Shown: positions 1-7,748, counted from the stretch's first letter. The stretch: DNA of 17,017 bases from Candidatus Pelagibacter sp. TMED197 (GCA_002169755.1 NHIU01000006.1:1-17017); one strand, 5' to 3'. Notes: a model not told the origin generated them from the letters alone. Translations and numbers: made by a program.

Positions 1-704
1 TATAAAATTCCTAATCCATTTGGGCCATACATTTTGTGACATGAAATAGCATAAAAATCGCAGCCTAATTCTTGCATGTCTATCTTTAAATGTGGGGCTC
101 CCTGAGTTCCATCAACTAAAACAGGAATTTTTTTTTCTTTGGCTAAATCAACAATCTTTTTTATCGGCATTACAGCGCCAGTAACATTAGATAAATGAGT
201 TAAAGCTATAATTTTTGTTTTTGAATTTATAAGTTTTTTTATTTCATCGATTTCAACTTCTCCCTTAGTATTGACAGTAGCAAATTTAATTTTTGCTCCC
301 TTTTTTTGTCTTAAGAAATGCCAAGGAACATAATTTGAATGATGCTCTAACTCAGTTATCAAAATCTCATCTCCTTCTTTTATAAATTTTTCTCCATAAG
401 AAGAGGCTATTAAATTAATTGACTCCGTGGCACCTTTGGTAAAAATAATTTCTTCTCTATGTTTTGCATTTAAATAGCTTTTAACTTTATCTCTTGCTTC
501 TTCAAATCTATTAGTTGCTTTTACTGCTAATGAGTGGACGCTTCTTCCTACATTTGAAAACTCAGTTTCATAAAAATTTGACATTCTGTTTATGACAACT
601 TGAGGTTTTTGAGATGAATTCGCGCTATCTAGGTAAACTAAAGATTTACCATTTATTTTTTGTTTAAAGATTGGAAATGCAGATTTAATGTTTTTTATGT
701 TCAT
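1..704 (-). CDS. sufS: Cysteine desulfurase SufS, N-terminal 234 codons (cut by window edge)
   Basis: PLP-dependent group II cysteine desulfurase. It takes sulfur from L-cysteine, leaving alanine, and passes it as a persulfide to the SufBCD scaffold. The visible part starts MNIKNIKSAF at an ATG (704-702) and has the class V aminotransferase fold. Family landmarks are YLDSANSSQKP (residues 24-34), the FTKGATESINL cofactor-binding segment (88-98), TELEHHSNYVPW (117-128), the PLP-binding Asp in VLVDGTQGAPH (175-185), and SCHKMYGPNG (221-230), where Lys224 should be the PLP Schiff-base lysine. The persulfide-forming cysteine lies in the missing C-terminal part, so activity cannot be confirmed. 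The start overlaps the end of sufD by 20 bp, in a different frame. It is the last gene of the suf operon visible here. The identification is firm; SufS rather than IscS follows from sequence style and operon. Confidence 0.95.
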   Translation of the reverse strand, partial: MNIKNIKSAFPIFKQKINGKSLVYLDSANSSQKPQVVINRMSNFYETEFSNVGRSVHSLAVKATNRFEEARDKVKSYLNAKHREEIIFTKGATESINLIASSYGEKFIKEGDEILITELEHHSNYVPWHFLRQKKGAKIKFATVNTKGEVEIDEIKKLINSKTKIIALTHLSNVTGAVMPIKKIVDLAKEKKIPVLVDGTQGAPHLKIDMQELGCDFYAISCHKMYGPNGLGIL

Positions 705-1947
705 CTAATAGTTGTTTATCTAGTTTAGTTTTAATAAAATTTCTTATAGAGCTGCTTTTAATTGAGTCAGTCACCTCATTAAGGAAACCATTAACTAATA
801 ATTTTGTTGACTCATTTTTGCTTAAACCTCTAGTCATCAGATAATATACAGAGTCTAAATCTAAATTACCTGACGTTGAGCCATGAGAGCATTTGACATC
901 ATCTGCATAAATTTCTAACTCTGGTTTTGCATCAAATTCAGATCTTTCACTCAATAAAATAGCTTTGCTTAATTGATAGGCATCTGTTTTTTGGGCTACA
1001 TCTTTAACAAATATTTTTCCTTGATATACACCTCTGCTCTCACTATTTAAAACATTTTTTATCTTCTGATAACTTTTGCAATTAGGTGAAAAATGATTTA
1101 TTCGAGTTTTAATTTCTTGATGCTCCCCGTTATTTAAGAAAGTTGCAGATTGTAAATTGCATTCACTTTTTTCACCCTCTAAATTAAATTCCAGGTCTAA
1201 TTTATTAAATTTAAGACCTGTGGGAAATATAAAAGAACTAAAATTTGAGGCTTGAGATAGTTTATTTTTTGAATACTTGTGAAAATATCCTGAACTTTTA
1301 TCGCTTTGAAGATAAATATTTTTTAAAACTGCCGAGTCTTCTAAAATAATATCTTCATAAACATTATTAAAAAAGTTTTTTTTTGAATTATTTACTGAAA
1401 ACTCAAGAAGATGTAGTTCGGAATTTTTGCCAATTTTAACCTTATTTTTACTATTTAGTATATTTTCATTAAGGTCATTTGAAAAAAAATAATAAATAAC
1501 CAAAATCTTTTTAAATTTATATTCTTCTTTTATCTCTAAAAAAAAACCTTTGTCTGATAAAGCATGATTTAAATTTATCAAAGGATTTTTTTCTCTATTA
1601 TGAATATAATTGTCATTAATAAAAGGCTTTAATTTTATCTTACTTTTATCTTCATATTTAAAATCACTTGATGTTAATTCGCCGTTAGTGATTACGATGT
1701 AGTTATGTTCAAAATCTTTAATAAAATCTACTTTTTCTTTTTTTGATTTTTCAAGTTTAAGGTCTAACTTATTAAAGTTTCTTGATACTATTTCTCTTAA
1801 GTCCGAGAATTTCCAATCCTCACTTTGCTTATTAGGAAAACCAACATTATTAAAATAATCTAAATTTTTAGTTCTAAAATTTTTTTCCTTTTTACTAAAT
1901 TTACCAATTCTATCAATTTCGTTTGAGTCAATTTTAAAATCAAGCAT
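685..1947 (-). CDS. sufD: Fe-S cluster assembly protein SufD
   Basis: Cytosolic scaffold subunit, a paralogue of SufB, which forms the SufB-SufC2-SufD complex on which Fe-S clusters are built. The protein has 420 residues, close to E. coli SufD (about 420). The N-terminal half is divergent and lysine-rich. The C-terminal beta-helix core is recognisable: SRGVYQGKIFV (304-314), then KPELEIYADDVKCSHGSTSG (341-360). Cys353 and His355 match the conserved CSHG motif at the SufB-SufD interface. Near the end is the family helix MTRGLSKNESTKLLVNGFLNEV (371-392). The ATG lies 1 bp after the sufC stop, with AAAGGA about 10 nt upstream inside the sufC 3' end, a plausible ribosome site coupled to sufC. 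The family assignment is certain; the weakly conserved N-terminus is usual for SufD. Confidence 0.95.
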   Translation of the reverse strand: MLDFKIDSNEIDRIGKFSKKEKNFRTKNLDYFNNVGFPNKQSEDWKFSDLREIVSRNFNKLDLKLEKSKKEKVDFIKDFEHNYIVITNGELTSSDFKYEDKSKIKLKPFINDNYIHNREKNPLINLNHALSDKGFFLEIKEEYKFKKILVIYYFFSNDLNENILNSKNKVKIGKNSELHLLEFSVNNSKKNFFNNVYEDIILEDSAVLKNIYLQSDKSSGYFHKYSKNKLSQASNFSSFIFPTGLKFNKLDLEFNLEGEKSECNLQSATFLNNGEHQEIKTRINHFSPNCKSYQKIKNVLNSESRGVYQGKIFVKDVAQKTDAYQLSKAILLSERSEFDAKPELEIYADDVKCSHGSTSGNLDLDSVYYLMTRGLSKNESTKLLVNGFLNEVTDSIKSSSIRNFIKTKLDKQLLDEHKKH

Positions 1948-1948
1948 C

Positions 1949-2683
1949 TTAGTTCATTCCTTTGTAGCCTGTTTTTTCCAGTTGCGTTGCAAGTTCCTTT
2001 GTACCTGATTTTACTATTTTGCCATTTGCTAACACATGAACAAAATCTGGTTTTATAAAGTTTAATAATCTTTGATAATGAGTAATAACTAAAAAAGATT
2101 TTTTGTTATCTCTAGACGAGTTTACTCCCTCTGCTACTACTTTCAACGCATCTATATCTAGGCCTGAGTCTGTTTCATCAAGAATAACTAGATTTGGTTC
2201 CAGTATTTTCATTTGTAAAATTTCATTTTTTTTCTTTTCTCCCCCTGAAAAACCTACATTTAGTTGTCTTGACAACATTTTTTCGTCCATTCCAAGTTCT
2301 TTTGATTTTTCTTTAACTATTTTCAAAAAAGATAATGCGTCTATTTCTTTTTTTCCCTGTGCTTTTCTGACTTTATTTAGAGAAGTTCTTAAAAAATTAC
2401 TAGTATTCACTCCAGGTATTTCAGTAGGATATTGAAAAGCTAAAAATATTCCTTTTTGAGCTCTTTCGTCAATAGATATTTCATTTAAATGTTCCCCTTG
2501 ATATTTTAATTCACCAGAAATTTTGTATCCTTCTTTTCCAGAGAGAACGTTAGCTAAGGTGCTTTTTCCAGATCCGTTTGGACCCATGATTGCATGTAGC
2601 TCTCCGGGTTTTATTGAAATATTTAAGCCTTTTAGAATTTGCTTATTGTTTATAGAAGCGTTTAAGCCTTTAATTTCTAGCAC
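1949..2683 (-). CDS. sufC: Fe-S cluster assembly ATPase SufC
   Basis: ABC-type cytosolic ATPase whose ATP-driven dimerisation rearranges SufB and SufD during cluster assembly; it is not a transporter. In 244 residues it has Walker A GPNGSGKS (34-41), the Q-loop Gln84, the signature FSGGEKKK (145-152), Walker B LVILDE (165-170) with catalytic Glu170, the D-loop SGLD (173-176) and the H-loop His202. These positions nearly coincide with E. coli SufC (248 residues). I chose the GTG at 2683-2681, which starts MLEIKGLNAS exactly where the family starts; its G is also the last base of the sufB TAG, giving a one-base stop/start overlap. The frame stays open about 30 codons further upstream, but that part lies inside sufB and resembles nothing in the family. 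AGGGAG about 9 nt before the GTG could be the ribosome site. Confidence 0.96.
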   Translation of the reverse strand: MLEIKGLNASINNKQILKGLNISIKPGELHAIMGPNGSGKSTLANVLSGKEGYKISGELKYQGEHLNEISIDERAQKGIFLAFQYPTEIPGVNTSNFLRTSLNKVRKAQGKKEIDALSFLKIVKEKSKELGMDEKMLSRQLNVGFSGGEKKKNEILQMKILEPNLVILDETDSGLDIDALKVVAEGVNSSRDNKKSFLVITHYQRLLNFIKPDFVHVLANGKIVKSGTKELATQLEKTGYKGMN

Positions 2684-4119
2684 TAACCCACGCTCCCTTC
2701 TAAGCTTATACCTACTAATTTTTGAGCCTCTACAGCAAATTCCATTGGCAATTGCTGCAAAACATCTTTGCAAAAACCATTAACAATCAAACTTACTGCT
2801 TCTTCTTGATTAAGACCTCTTTGATTGCAATAAAATAGTTGGTCCTCATTAATTTTTGAAGTTGTTGCCTCATGTTCAATGGTTGATGAGGAATTCTTGT
2901 TTCTTATATATGGAACTGTATGAGCTCCACATTTATTACCCATTAGTAAAGAGTCACATTGAGTATAATTTCTTGAATTTAAAGCCTTTCTTCCAATATC
3001 GACTAACCCTCTGTAAGTATTATCAGCTTTACCTGCGGATATTCCTTTTGAAATAATTTTACTTTTTGTGTTTTTTCCTAAGTGGATCATTTTCGTGCCG
3101 GTATCAGCTTTTTGATGATTGTTGGTAATTGCTATTGAATAAAATTCTCCTACAGAATTATCTCCTTGTAGTATACAACTAGGATACTTCCAAGTAATTG
3201 CTGAGCCGGTCTCAACTTGTGTCCAAGAAATTTTAGAATTTTTACCTCTACATGCACCTCGTTTAGTTACAAAGTTATAAATTCCTCCAACTCCATTCTC
3301 GTCACCTGGATACCAATTTTGTACCGTTGAATATTTTATTTCTGCATCATCTAAAGCAATTAACTCAACATTTGCTGCGTGTAATTGATTTTCATCTCTC
3401 ATAGGAGCTGTACAACCTTCCAAGTAGCTCACATAACTTCCTTTGTCTGCAATAATTAAGGTTCTTTCAAATTGACCCGTCTCAGATGCATTAATTCTAA
3501 AATATGTTGATAGTTCCATAGGACATTTTGTATTCGGGGGAATATAAACAAAAGATCCATCGGTGAAGACTGCAGAATTAAGTGTTGCAAAATAGTGGTC
3601 AGAAATTGGTATTACAGAGCCTAAATATTTTTTTACTAGATCTGGATGATTTTGTATTGCCTCTGAAATTGGGCAAAATATTATACCTTTTTTTGTTAAT
3701 TCTTCTTTAAAAGTAGTTGCTACAGAAACAGAGTCAAACACGGCATCAACTGCAACACCACTTAATTTTTTTTGTTCATTTAATGGAATTCCAAGTTTAT
3801 TATAAGTTTCGATTAATTTAGGGTCGACATCATTTAAACTTTTAGGTTTATCTTTCATGCTTTTGGGGGCTGAATAATAATACAAATCTTGATAATTAAT
3901 TTTTGGAAATTTGGGTTTTTGCCAATTAGGTTCTTTAGATACTTTTAATCTTTCGTATGCTTTCAACCTCCATTCAAGCATCCACTCTGGTTCTTTCTTT
4001 ATTTTTGAAATAAATCTTATTGTTTCCTCAGAAAGGCCCTTTGGAGCTTTAATGCTTTCTATGTCAGTTGTAAAACCATATTTATAATCTTGCGAGTATT
4101 TTGTTTCTTGGTTTTTCAT
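2683..4119 (-). CDS. sufB: Fe-S cluster scaffold protein SufB
   Basis: Main scaffold subunit of SufBCD, which receives persulfide sulfur and holds the nascent cluster. The protein has 478 residues (E. coli 495). Landmarks are the N-terminal helix [15 protein letters not shown] (44-58), [12 protein letters not shown] (199-210), YLEGCTAPM (232-240) with Cys236 corresponding to the sulfur-accepting cysteine region of E. coli Suf[20 protein letters not shown] (270-288), TWKYPSC (309-315), and the strongly conserved end [17 protein letters not shown] (384-400), [21 protein letters not shown] (415-435) and [12 protein letters not shown] (457-468). Cys397 aligns with E. coli Cys405, an assembly-site residue. 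It starts 6 bp after iscR with no Shine-Dalgarno, so it is probably read from the iscR transcript. The much higher conservation than in SufD is normal. Confidence 0.97.
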   Translation of the reverse strand: MKNQETKYSQDYKYGFTTDIESIKAPKGLSEETIRFISKIKKEPEWMLEWRLKAYERLKVSKEPNWQKPKFPKINYQDLYYYSAPKSMKDKPKSLNDVDPKLIETYNKLGIPLNEQKKLSGVAVDAVFDSVSVATTFKEELTKKGIIFCPISEAIQNHPDLVKKYLGSVIPISDHYFATLNSAVFTDGSFVYIPPNTKCPMELSTYFRINASETGQFERTLIIADKGSYVSYLEGCTAPMRDENQLHAANVELIALDDAEIKYSTVQNWYPGDENGVGGIYNFVTKRGACRGKNSKISWTQVETGSAITWKYPSCILQGDNSVGEFYSIAITNNHQKADTGTKMIHLGKNTKSKIISKGISAGKADNTYRGLVDIGRKALNSRNYTQCDSLLMGNKCGAHTVPYIRNKNSSSTIEHEATTSKINEDQLFYCNQRGLNQEEAVSLIVNGFCKDVLQQLPMEFAVEAQKLVGISLEGSVG

Positions 4120-4125
4120 AATAAA

Positions 4126-4545
4126 TTATAAGTTTAAATTATTCTTAATAAGGTCCTGCAGTTTTATTTTTTCAAAAAAACCATTAATATGTTGATCTAA
4201 TTGATCCCACAAATTATGTGTAATACACTTGGTTGTTCTATTAGTGCAGCCCTTTTTAGACTGTTTTTTACAATTAAGCATTCTTACCTCTTCATCTACT
4301 GCAAAAATTATACTAGATAACTTAATCTCTGAAGCTGGCTTCTCTAGAGTGTAACCTCCTGAAGCGCCTCTAGAACTTTTAACAAGTCTTTTATTTTTTA
4401 GTTTAATGAATATTTGCTCTAAGTAAGCTAGAGAAATATTTTGTCTTAAAGATATTTCCTTTAAACTTATAGGTCTAATACTTTTATTTGAGGCAAGGTC
4501 TGCCATGGCCATAACAGCGTATCTACCTTTAGTAGTAAGTTTCAT
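4126..4545 (-). CDS. iscR: Rrf2-family Fe-S cluster regulator IscR
   Basis: Fe-S-sensing transcription factor heading the suf operon. From the ATG at 4545-4543 the protein is 139 residues and starts MKLTTKGRYAVMAMADLA, matching the family start. The frame is open for 26 more codons upstream, but these run through two operator-like dyads and do not look like IscR. The winged helix is clear: ISLAYLEQIFIKLK (37-50), with Glu43 at the position that sets binding-site choice in E. coli IscR, and SSRGASGGYTL (57-67). The cluster ligands are conserved as Cys92, Cys100, Cys107 and His110, although the spacing Cys-X7-Cys-X6-Cys is longer than E. coli X5/X5. The protein lacks the long C-terminal tail of E. 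coli IscR. No Shine-Dalgarno is visible. It probably represses its own operon when cluster-loaded. Confidence 0.93.
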   Translation of the reverse strand: MKLTTKGRYAVMAMADLASNKSIRPISLKEISLRQNISLAYLEQIFIKLKNKRLVKSSRGASGGYTLEKPASEIKLSSIIFAVDEEVRMLNCKKQSKKGCTNRTTKCITHNLWDQLDQHINGFFEKIKLQDLIKNNLNL

Positions 4546-4571
4546 AAATTGTTGTTGTAATACAACAATTT
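4546..4571. promoter_or_regulatory. Dyad directly upstream of the iscR start codon
   Basis: A perfect 17-bp dyad, TTGTTGTAATACAACAA (4552-4568), ends 6 bp from the iscR ATG. Because of the GTTGTTG repeat a second register also exists: arms AAATTGTTG (4546-4554) and CAACAATTT (4563-4571) around 8 bp. On the minus strand, TATTAC (4562-4557) inside the dyad is a possible iscR -10. It could be an operator or, if transcribed, a weak AU-rich hairpin over the initiation region. Only the symmetry is observed; the role is inferred. Confidence 0.5.
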
Positions 4572-4577
4572 TCACAC

Positions 4578-4602
4578 ATTTCCTACTTAAATAGTCGGAT
4601 TT
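4578..4602 (-). promoter_or_regulatory. IscR type 1-like operator upstream of iscR
   Basis: Read on the minus strand, the core CCGACTATTTAAGTAGG (4598-4582) is a dyad with one mismatch in 6-bp arms. Compared by eye with the E. coli IscR type 1 consensus core (YYGACT, RWWWY, AGTCRR) it agrees at 15 of 17 positions, and at 19 of 25 with the AT flanks. It sits 33-57 bp before the iscR ATG, overlapping where the -35 region of an iscR promoter would fall if TATTAC (4562-4557) is the -10. Autorepression by cluster-loaded IscR is inferred from the E. coli precedent. Confidence 0.6.
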
Positions 4603-4630
4603 AAAAAAATATATTTGACGCACAAAAACG

Positions 4631-4639
4631 TGTTATAAA
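4631..4639 (+). promoter_or_regulatory. Extended -10 element for the hydrolase gene
   Basis: TGTTATAAA fits the extended -10 form TG-n-TATAAT. TTGACG lies 13 bp further upstream, too close for a normal -35. The predicted transcript start is near 4646, which gives a leader of about 31 nt to the ATG at 4677 or about 7 nt to the TTG at 4653. There is no Shine-Dalgarno. Confidence 0.45.
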
Positions 4640-4676
4640 CTTTATCTTTTTTTTGAAAATAATAATCATTACTAAA

Positions 4677-5333
4677 ATGAAACCTAAAAGTTTAGAAATT
4701 TTTATCCCTGGTCCTGCTGGAAGATTAGAGGCTAAATATTATAAAAACCCAAAATTCGGCTCCCCAGTTGCTATTGTTTTACACCCACACCCACAGTATG
4801 GCGGAACAATGAATAATCGAATTGTACAATTAATTTATAATATCTTTTTAGAAAATGGTTTCTCAGTTATTAAAGTAAATTTTAGAGGAGTAGGAAAAAG
4901 TGATGGAGTTTTTGATAATGGTCAAGGAGAGTTATCAGACGCAGCTGCGGCTTTAGATTGGATAGAGAGACAAAATTTAGATTACAGCCAGTGTTGGGTT
5001 TCTGGTTTCTCTTTTGGTTCATTAATTTGTATGCAGTTAATTATGAGAAGGCCAGAAGTAAACAATTTTATAGCTGTATCTCCACAACCAAACGTATATG
5101 ATTTTTCATTTTTAGCTCCTTGCCCTACTTCAGGACAAGTTATCTACAGTGATAACGATGAGCTTGTCACTAAAGAAAGTATACAAGATCTTGATAACAG
5201 AATAAAAAACCAAAAAGGTGTTGAAGTTTTATTTTCGAAAATAAAAAATTCTAACCATTTCTTTAAGAATAAAGAAAAAGAACTTATTTCAGAAATTGAA
5301 AAATATATTAAAGAAAAGACTGCTTTAATTTAA
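4677..5333 (+). CDS. Alpha/beta hydrolase, COG2945-like, substrate unknown
   Basis: Small single-domain serine hydrolase of 218 residues. It has HPHPQYGGTMNN (36-47), typical of the COG2945 group and forming the oxyanion side, then RGVGKSDG (70-77) and the nucleophile elbow GFSFG (110-114) with Ser112. Asp149 or Asp151 in YSDNDELV and His184 in NSNHFF complete a plausible triad. There is no signal peptide or membrane segment, so it should be cytosolic. I prefer the ATG at 4677 (MKPKSLEIFIPGPAGR) because the family begins near there; a TTG at 4653 would add eight residues, MKIIIITK. It is divergent from iscR and convergent with anmK, sharing a 4-bp overlap, and neither neighbour indicates a substrate. 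The fold and the triad are supported; any specific function would be a guess. Confidence 0.85.
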   Translation: MKPKSLEIFIPGPAGRLEAKYYKNPKFGSPVAIVLHPHPQYGGTMNNRIVQLIYNIFLENGFSVIKVNFRGVGKSDGVFDNGQGELSDAAAALDWIERQNLDYSQCWVSGFSFGSLICMQLIMRRPEVNNFIAVSPQPNVYDFSFLAPCPTSGQVIYSDNDELVTKESIQDLDNRIKNQKGVEVLFSKIKNSNHFFKNKEKELISEIEKYIKEKTALI

Positions 5334-6451
5334 TATTCAATTACGATGCCACCAACAGAGGGTGATTTACAACCAGTTGTATTTGGAAATGAAATTGGTA
5401 AATTAAGTTTCGATCTTATTGCTAAGAAAGCAAAAGCTTGGGACTCTACGAAATCTCCGTTAACACCATAATCGTCGATGGGTAAAAAAGTAATGTGTTT
5501 TGAGGAACATTCTTTTATTTTATCTATCATTATACGATTTTTTCTACCACCACCACAAATTAGAACTTTAAAAGATTTTTTTTTTGCTTTTGATAAAAGT
5601 GAAGATAATGATGCACCAATAATATTTGAAGTTAAATCCGTTAGTGTAGTCGCTCCATCTTCCAAAGAAAGACCTCTAGCGAAAGAAATATCAAAATCGT
5701 TTATATCAAACGATGAAACGTTTTGATTAGGCCTGTTGGAAAATAATTCTTGTCCTTGCTCATAAATTATTTCATTTCTAATTCCTTTAGATGCTAAAAT
5801 TCCATCTTTATCAAAACTTTGTTTTGAGTTTTTTCTTACCCATGTATCTATCATGCAATTCCCAGGACCTATGTCACTACTAGTTAAGCTAGAAGGCCCT
5901 TTTGTTTCATCTATAATGGTTACATTTGAAATCCCTCCTATATTCAAGATACAAACTGGTAAATCTATTTTATATTGAGTAGCAATTAATTGGTGAAATA
6001 TCGGTGTCAATGGAGCCCCTTCTCCATCATTTTTAATATCATTTTGTCTAAAATTATAAACAATATTTTTTTTTGTTAGTTGAGATAGCAGATTACCGTC
6101 ACCCAATTGTTTAGATATTTTTTTTTGAGAATTGTGATATATGGTTTGGCCATGAAAACCAACAATGTCAATTTTTTGATTTTCACTTAATTCTTTAATC
6201 ACCTTAGAATGAAATAAAGTAATTTCTCTCTCTAAAATGACGATTTCTTTATCAAAATTTTTCAAATCATTAATATTGTGAATTTTTTCCTTTAGGTTGT
6301 GGATTTTTTTATAAATTTCTTCATTGTATTCAAAATACTTATCTTTAATCACTTTATAATAACTATCTCCATCAGACTTAATAATAGAAGCATCAATACC
6401 GTCAGCAGAGGTCCCGCTCATTAAACCTAAAGATGTATATTCTTTAATCAT
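5330..6451 (-). CDS. anmK: Anhydro-N-acetylmuramic acid kinase AnmK
   Basis: Peptidoglycan recycling enzyme. It uses ATP to open the 1,6-anhydro ring of anhydroMurNAc and makes MurNAc-6-phosphate. The 373 residues (E. coli 369) have the ASKHA-fold phosphate loop LMSGTSADGID (10-20), FHGQTIYH (99-106), NDGEGAPLTPIFH (141-153), LNIGGISNV (169-177), SDIGPGNCMID (192-202) with Asp193 aligned to the catalytic Asp182 of E. coli, CGGGRKN (299-305) and YGVNGDFVESQAFA (328-341). The gene is complete. Its stop overlaps that of the hydrolase within TTAA at 5330-5333. It is divergent from tyrS, a pairing familiar in alphaproteobacteria. Its presence implies that this small genome still recycles cell wall. 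No Shine-Dalgarno precedes the ATG; an extended -10 sits only about 12 bp upstream. Confidence 0.95.
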   Translation of the reverse strand: MIKEYTSLGLMSGTSADGIDASIIKSDGDSYYKVIKDKYFEYNEEIYKKIHNLKEKIHNINDLKNFDKEIVILEREITLFHSKVIKELSENQKIDIVGFHGQTIYHNSQKKISKQLGDGNLLSQLTKKNIVYNFRQNDIKNDGEGAPLTPIFHQLIATQYKIDLPVCILNIGGISNVTIIDETKGPSSLTSSDIGPGNCMIDTWVRKNSKQSFDKDGILASKGIRNEIIYEQGQELFSNRPNQNVSSFDINDFDISFARGLSLEDGATTLTDLTSNIIGASLSSLLSKAKKKSFKVLICGGGRKNRIMIDKIKECSSKHITFLPIDDYGVNGDFVESQAFAFLAIRSKLNLPISFPNTTGCKSPSVGGIVIEY

Positions 6452-6462
6452 ATTTATATTTA

Positions 6463-6471
6463 TTTATAACA
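6463..6471 (-). promoter_or_regulatory. Extended -10 element for anmK
   Basis: The minus strand reads TGTTATAAA (6471-6463), the same nonamer as upstream of the hydrolase gene. The expected transcript start is near 6456, leaving a leader of about 5 nt before the ATG at 6451. No convincing -35 was found. The positions are read directly; promoter function is inferred. Confidence 0.45.
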
Positions 6472-6505
6472 ATTTTTGTATAATAGTAGTTTACATAAAT
6501 TGTTA
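6467..6505. repeat. 9-bp inverted repeat flanking the tyrS -10
   Basis: Arms TAACAATTT (6467-6475) and AAATTGTTA (6497-6505) are perfect inverted repeats separated by 21 bp that contain TATAAT. The left arm overlaps the anmK extended -10 and the right arm ends 1 bp before the tyrS ATG. The octamer AAATTGTT and its complement also form the dyad at iscR. It may be an operator pair, but AT-rich DNA gives such repeats by chance fairly often. Confidence 0.35.
6479..6484 (+). promoter_or_regulatory. -10 element for tyrS
   Basis: A perfect TATAAT with an expected transcript start near 6491, leaving about 16 nt to the tyrS ATG. There is no recognisable -35 at 16-18 bp and no Shine-Dalgarno in the leader. 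Confidence 0.5.
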
Positions 6506-6506
6506 A

Positions 6507-7748
6507 ATGAAAAATAAATTTTTACTAGAAATGCAGTCTCGTGGCTATTTAAATCAATGCACAGACTTAGATGGTTTAGATAGTATTTTCAATAAACAAA
6601 CAGTTATTGCTTACATAGGCTTTGATTGTACCGCAAGCAGTCTTCACGTTGGAAGTTTGTTGCAATTAATGGTTTTAAGGCTTTTGCAAAAACATGGTCA
6701 TCGGCCAGTTGTACTATTAGGGGGAGGCACAACACTAATTGGAGACCCTTCGGGCAAAGATACTACTAGAAAATTACTTAACAATAAAGAAATCAAAAAG
6801 AATATTAGCAATATTAAAAAAGTTTTTTCTAAAATTTTAAATAATTCTAATGCGAGAACTAAACCAATATTTGTAGATAATTTTAGTTGGTTGTCAAAAC
6901 TAAACTATATAGAATTTCTAAGAGATGTTGGCAGCCATTTTACAATAAATAAAATGCTTACTTTTGAAAGTATTAAATTAAGGCTGGAAAGAGAACAGTC
7001 TCTTAGCTACATGGAGTTTAATTACATGATTTTACAAGCTTATGATTTTTATGAATTATTCAAAAATAAGAAATGTATTTTACAAATTGGTGGATCTGAT
7101 CAGTGGGGTAATATTGTTAGTGGAGTTGAGCTAATAAGAAGAAAATTAAAAAAAGATGCTTATGGACTTACAACACCTCTTATTACTTTAGCTTCAGGTG
7201 CTAAAATGGGTAAAACTGAAAAAGGTGCTATATGGTTAAATGAAAATCTTTTTTCATCATATGAATATTGGCAATTCTGGAGAAATACTGATGATAGAGA
7301 TGTTAAAAAATTTTTAAATTTTTTTACTGATTTCACTACAACTGAAATTGAAAAATTAATTGAAACTGAGTCAAATATAAATAATTTGAAAATACTTCTT
7401 GCTAACGAAGCAACCAAAATTCTTCATGGTAAATCAGCTGCCGAAAAAGCCAAAAAAACAGCTGAAAAAACTTTTGGTTCTGGAGGATTTGGAGAAGACC
7501 TTCCTATGATCAAAATAAAAAAAAAAGATTTAGATCAAGGTATAAAAATTCTAGAATTATTATCTACAAACAATATTATGAGCTCTAAAAGTGATGCAAG
7601 AAGAGCTATAAAAAGTAATGCAATAAAAATCAACAATGATATTTTGAAAGACGATACAAAAATAATAAATTCTGATGATTTCAATAATAAAAAAAGTTTA
7701 AAAATTTCATTCGGTAAAAAGAAACACTATATTATAAAAATTATTTAG
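6507..7748 (+). CDS. tyrS: Tyrosyl-tRNA synthetase
   Basis: Class I aminoacyl-tRNA synthetase that charges tRNA-Tyr. The 413 residues match the bacterial TyrRS length. The Rossmann catalytic domain has YIGFDCTASSLHVGSLL (36-52), where HVGS replaces HIGH; LLGGGTTLIGDPSGK (70-84); the tyrosine pocket YMEFNYMILQAYDF (168-181); GGSDQWGN (195-202); and KMGKT (233-237) as the KMSKS equivalent, a usual form in this subfamily. The C-terminal S4-like RNA-binding domain spans roughly 345-413 (SSKSDARRAIKSNAIKIN at 359-376). The ATG has no Shine-Dalgarno. The 3' end overlaps the convergent AsmA-like gene by 8 bp. The gene is complete with all key motifs. Confidence 0.97.
   Translation: MKNKFLLEMQSRGYLNQCTDLDGLDSIFNKQTVIAYIGFDCTASSLHVGSLLQLMVLRLLQKHGHRPVVLLGGGTTLIGDPSGKDTTRKLLNNKEIKKNISNIKKVFSKILNNSNARTKPIFVDNFSWLSKLNYIEFLRDVGSHFTINKMLTFESIKLRLEREQSLSYMEFNYMILQAYDFYELFKNKKCILQIGGSDQWGNIVSGVELIRRKLKKDAYGLTTPLITLASGAKMGKTEKGAIWLNENLFSSYEYWQFWRNTDDRDVKKFLNFFTDFTTTEIEKLIETESNINNLKILLANEATKILHGKSAAEKAKKTAEKTFGSGGFGEDLPMIKIKKKDLDQGIKILELLSTNNIMSSKSDARRAIKSNAIKINNDILKDDTKIINSDDFNNKKSLKISFGKKKHYIIKII

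Noticed and set aside
2684..2773. N-terminal extension of sufC to an upstream ATG
   Set aside because: It would overlap sufB by about 90 bp with non-homologous sequence; the GTG at 2683 gives the family-length protein.
2103..2783. Two plus-strand open frames opposite sufC
   Set aside because: They mirror conserved SufC motifs on the other strand and have no family resemblance.
4546..4623. 26-residue N-terminal extension of IscR
   Set aside because: IscR proteins start at the MKLTTKGRYA segment, and the upstream DNA carries regulatory-looking dyads.
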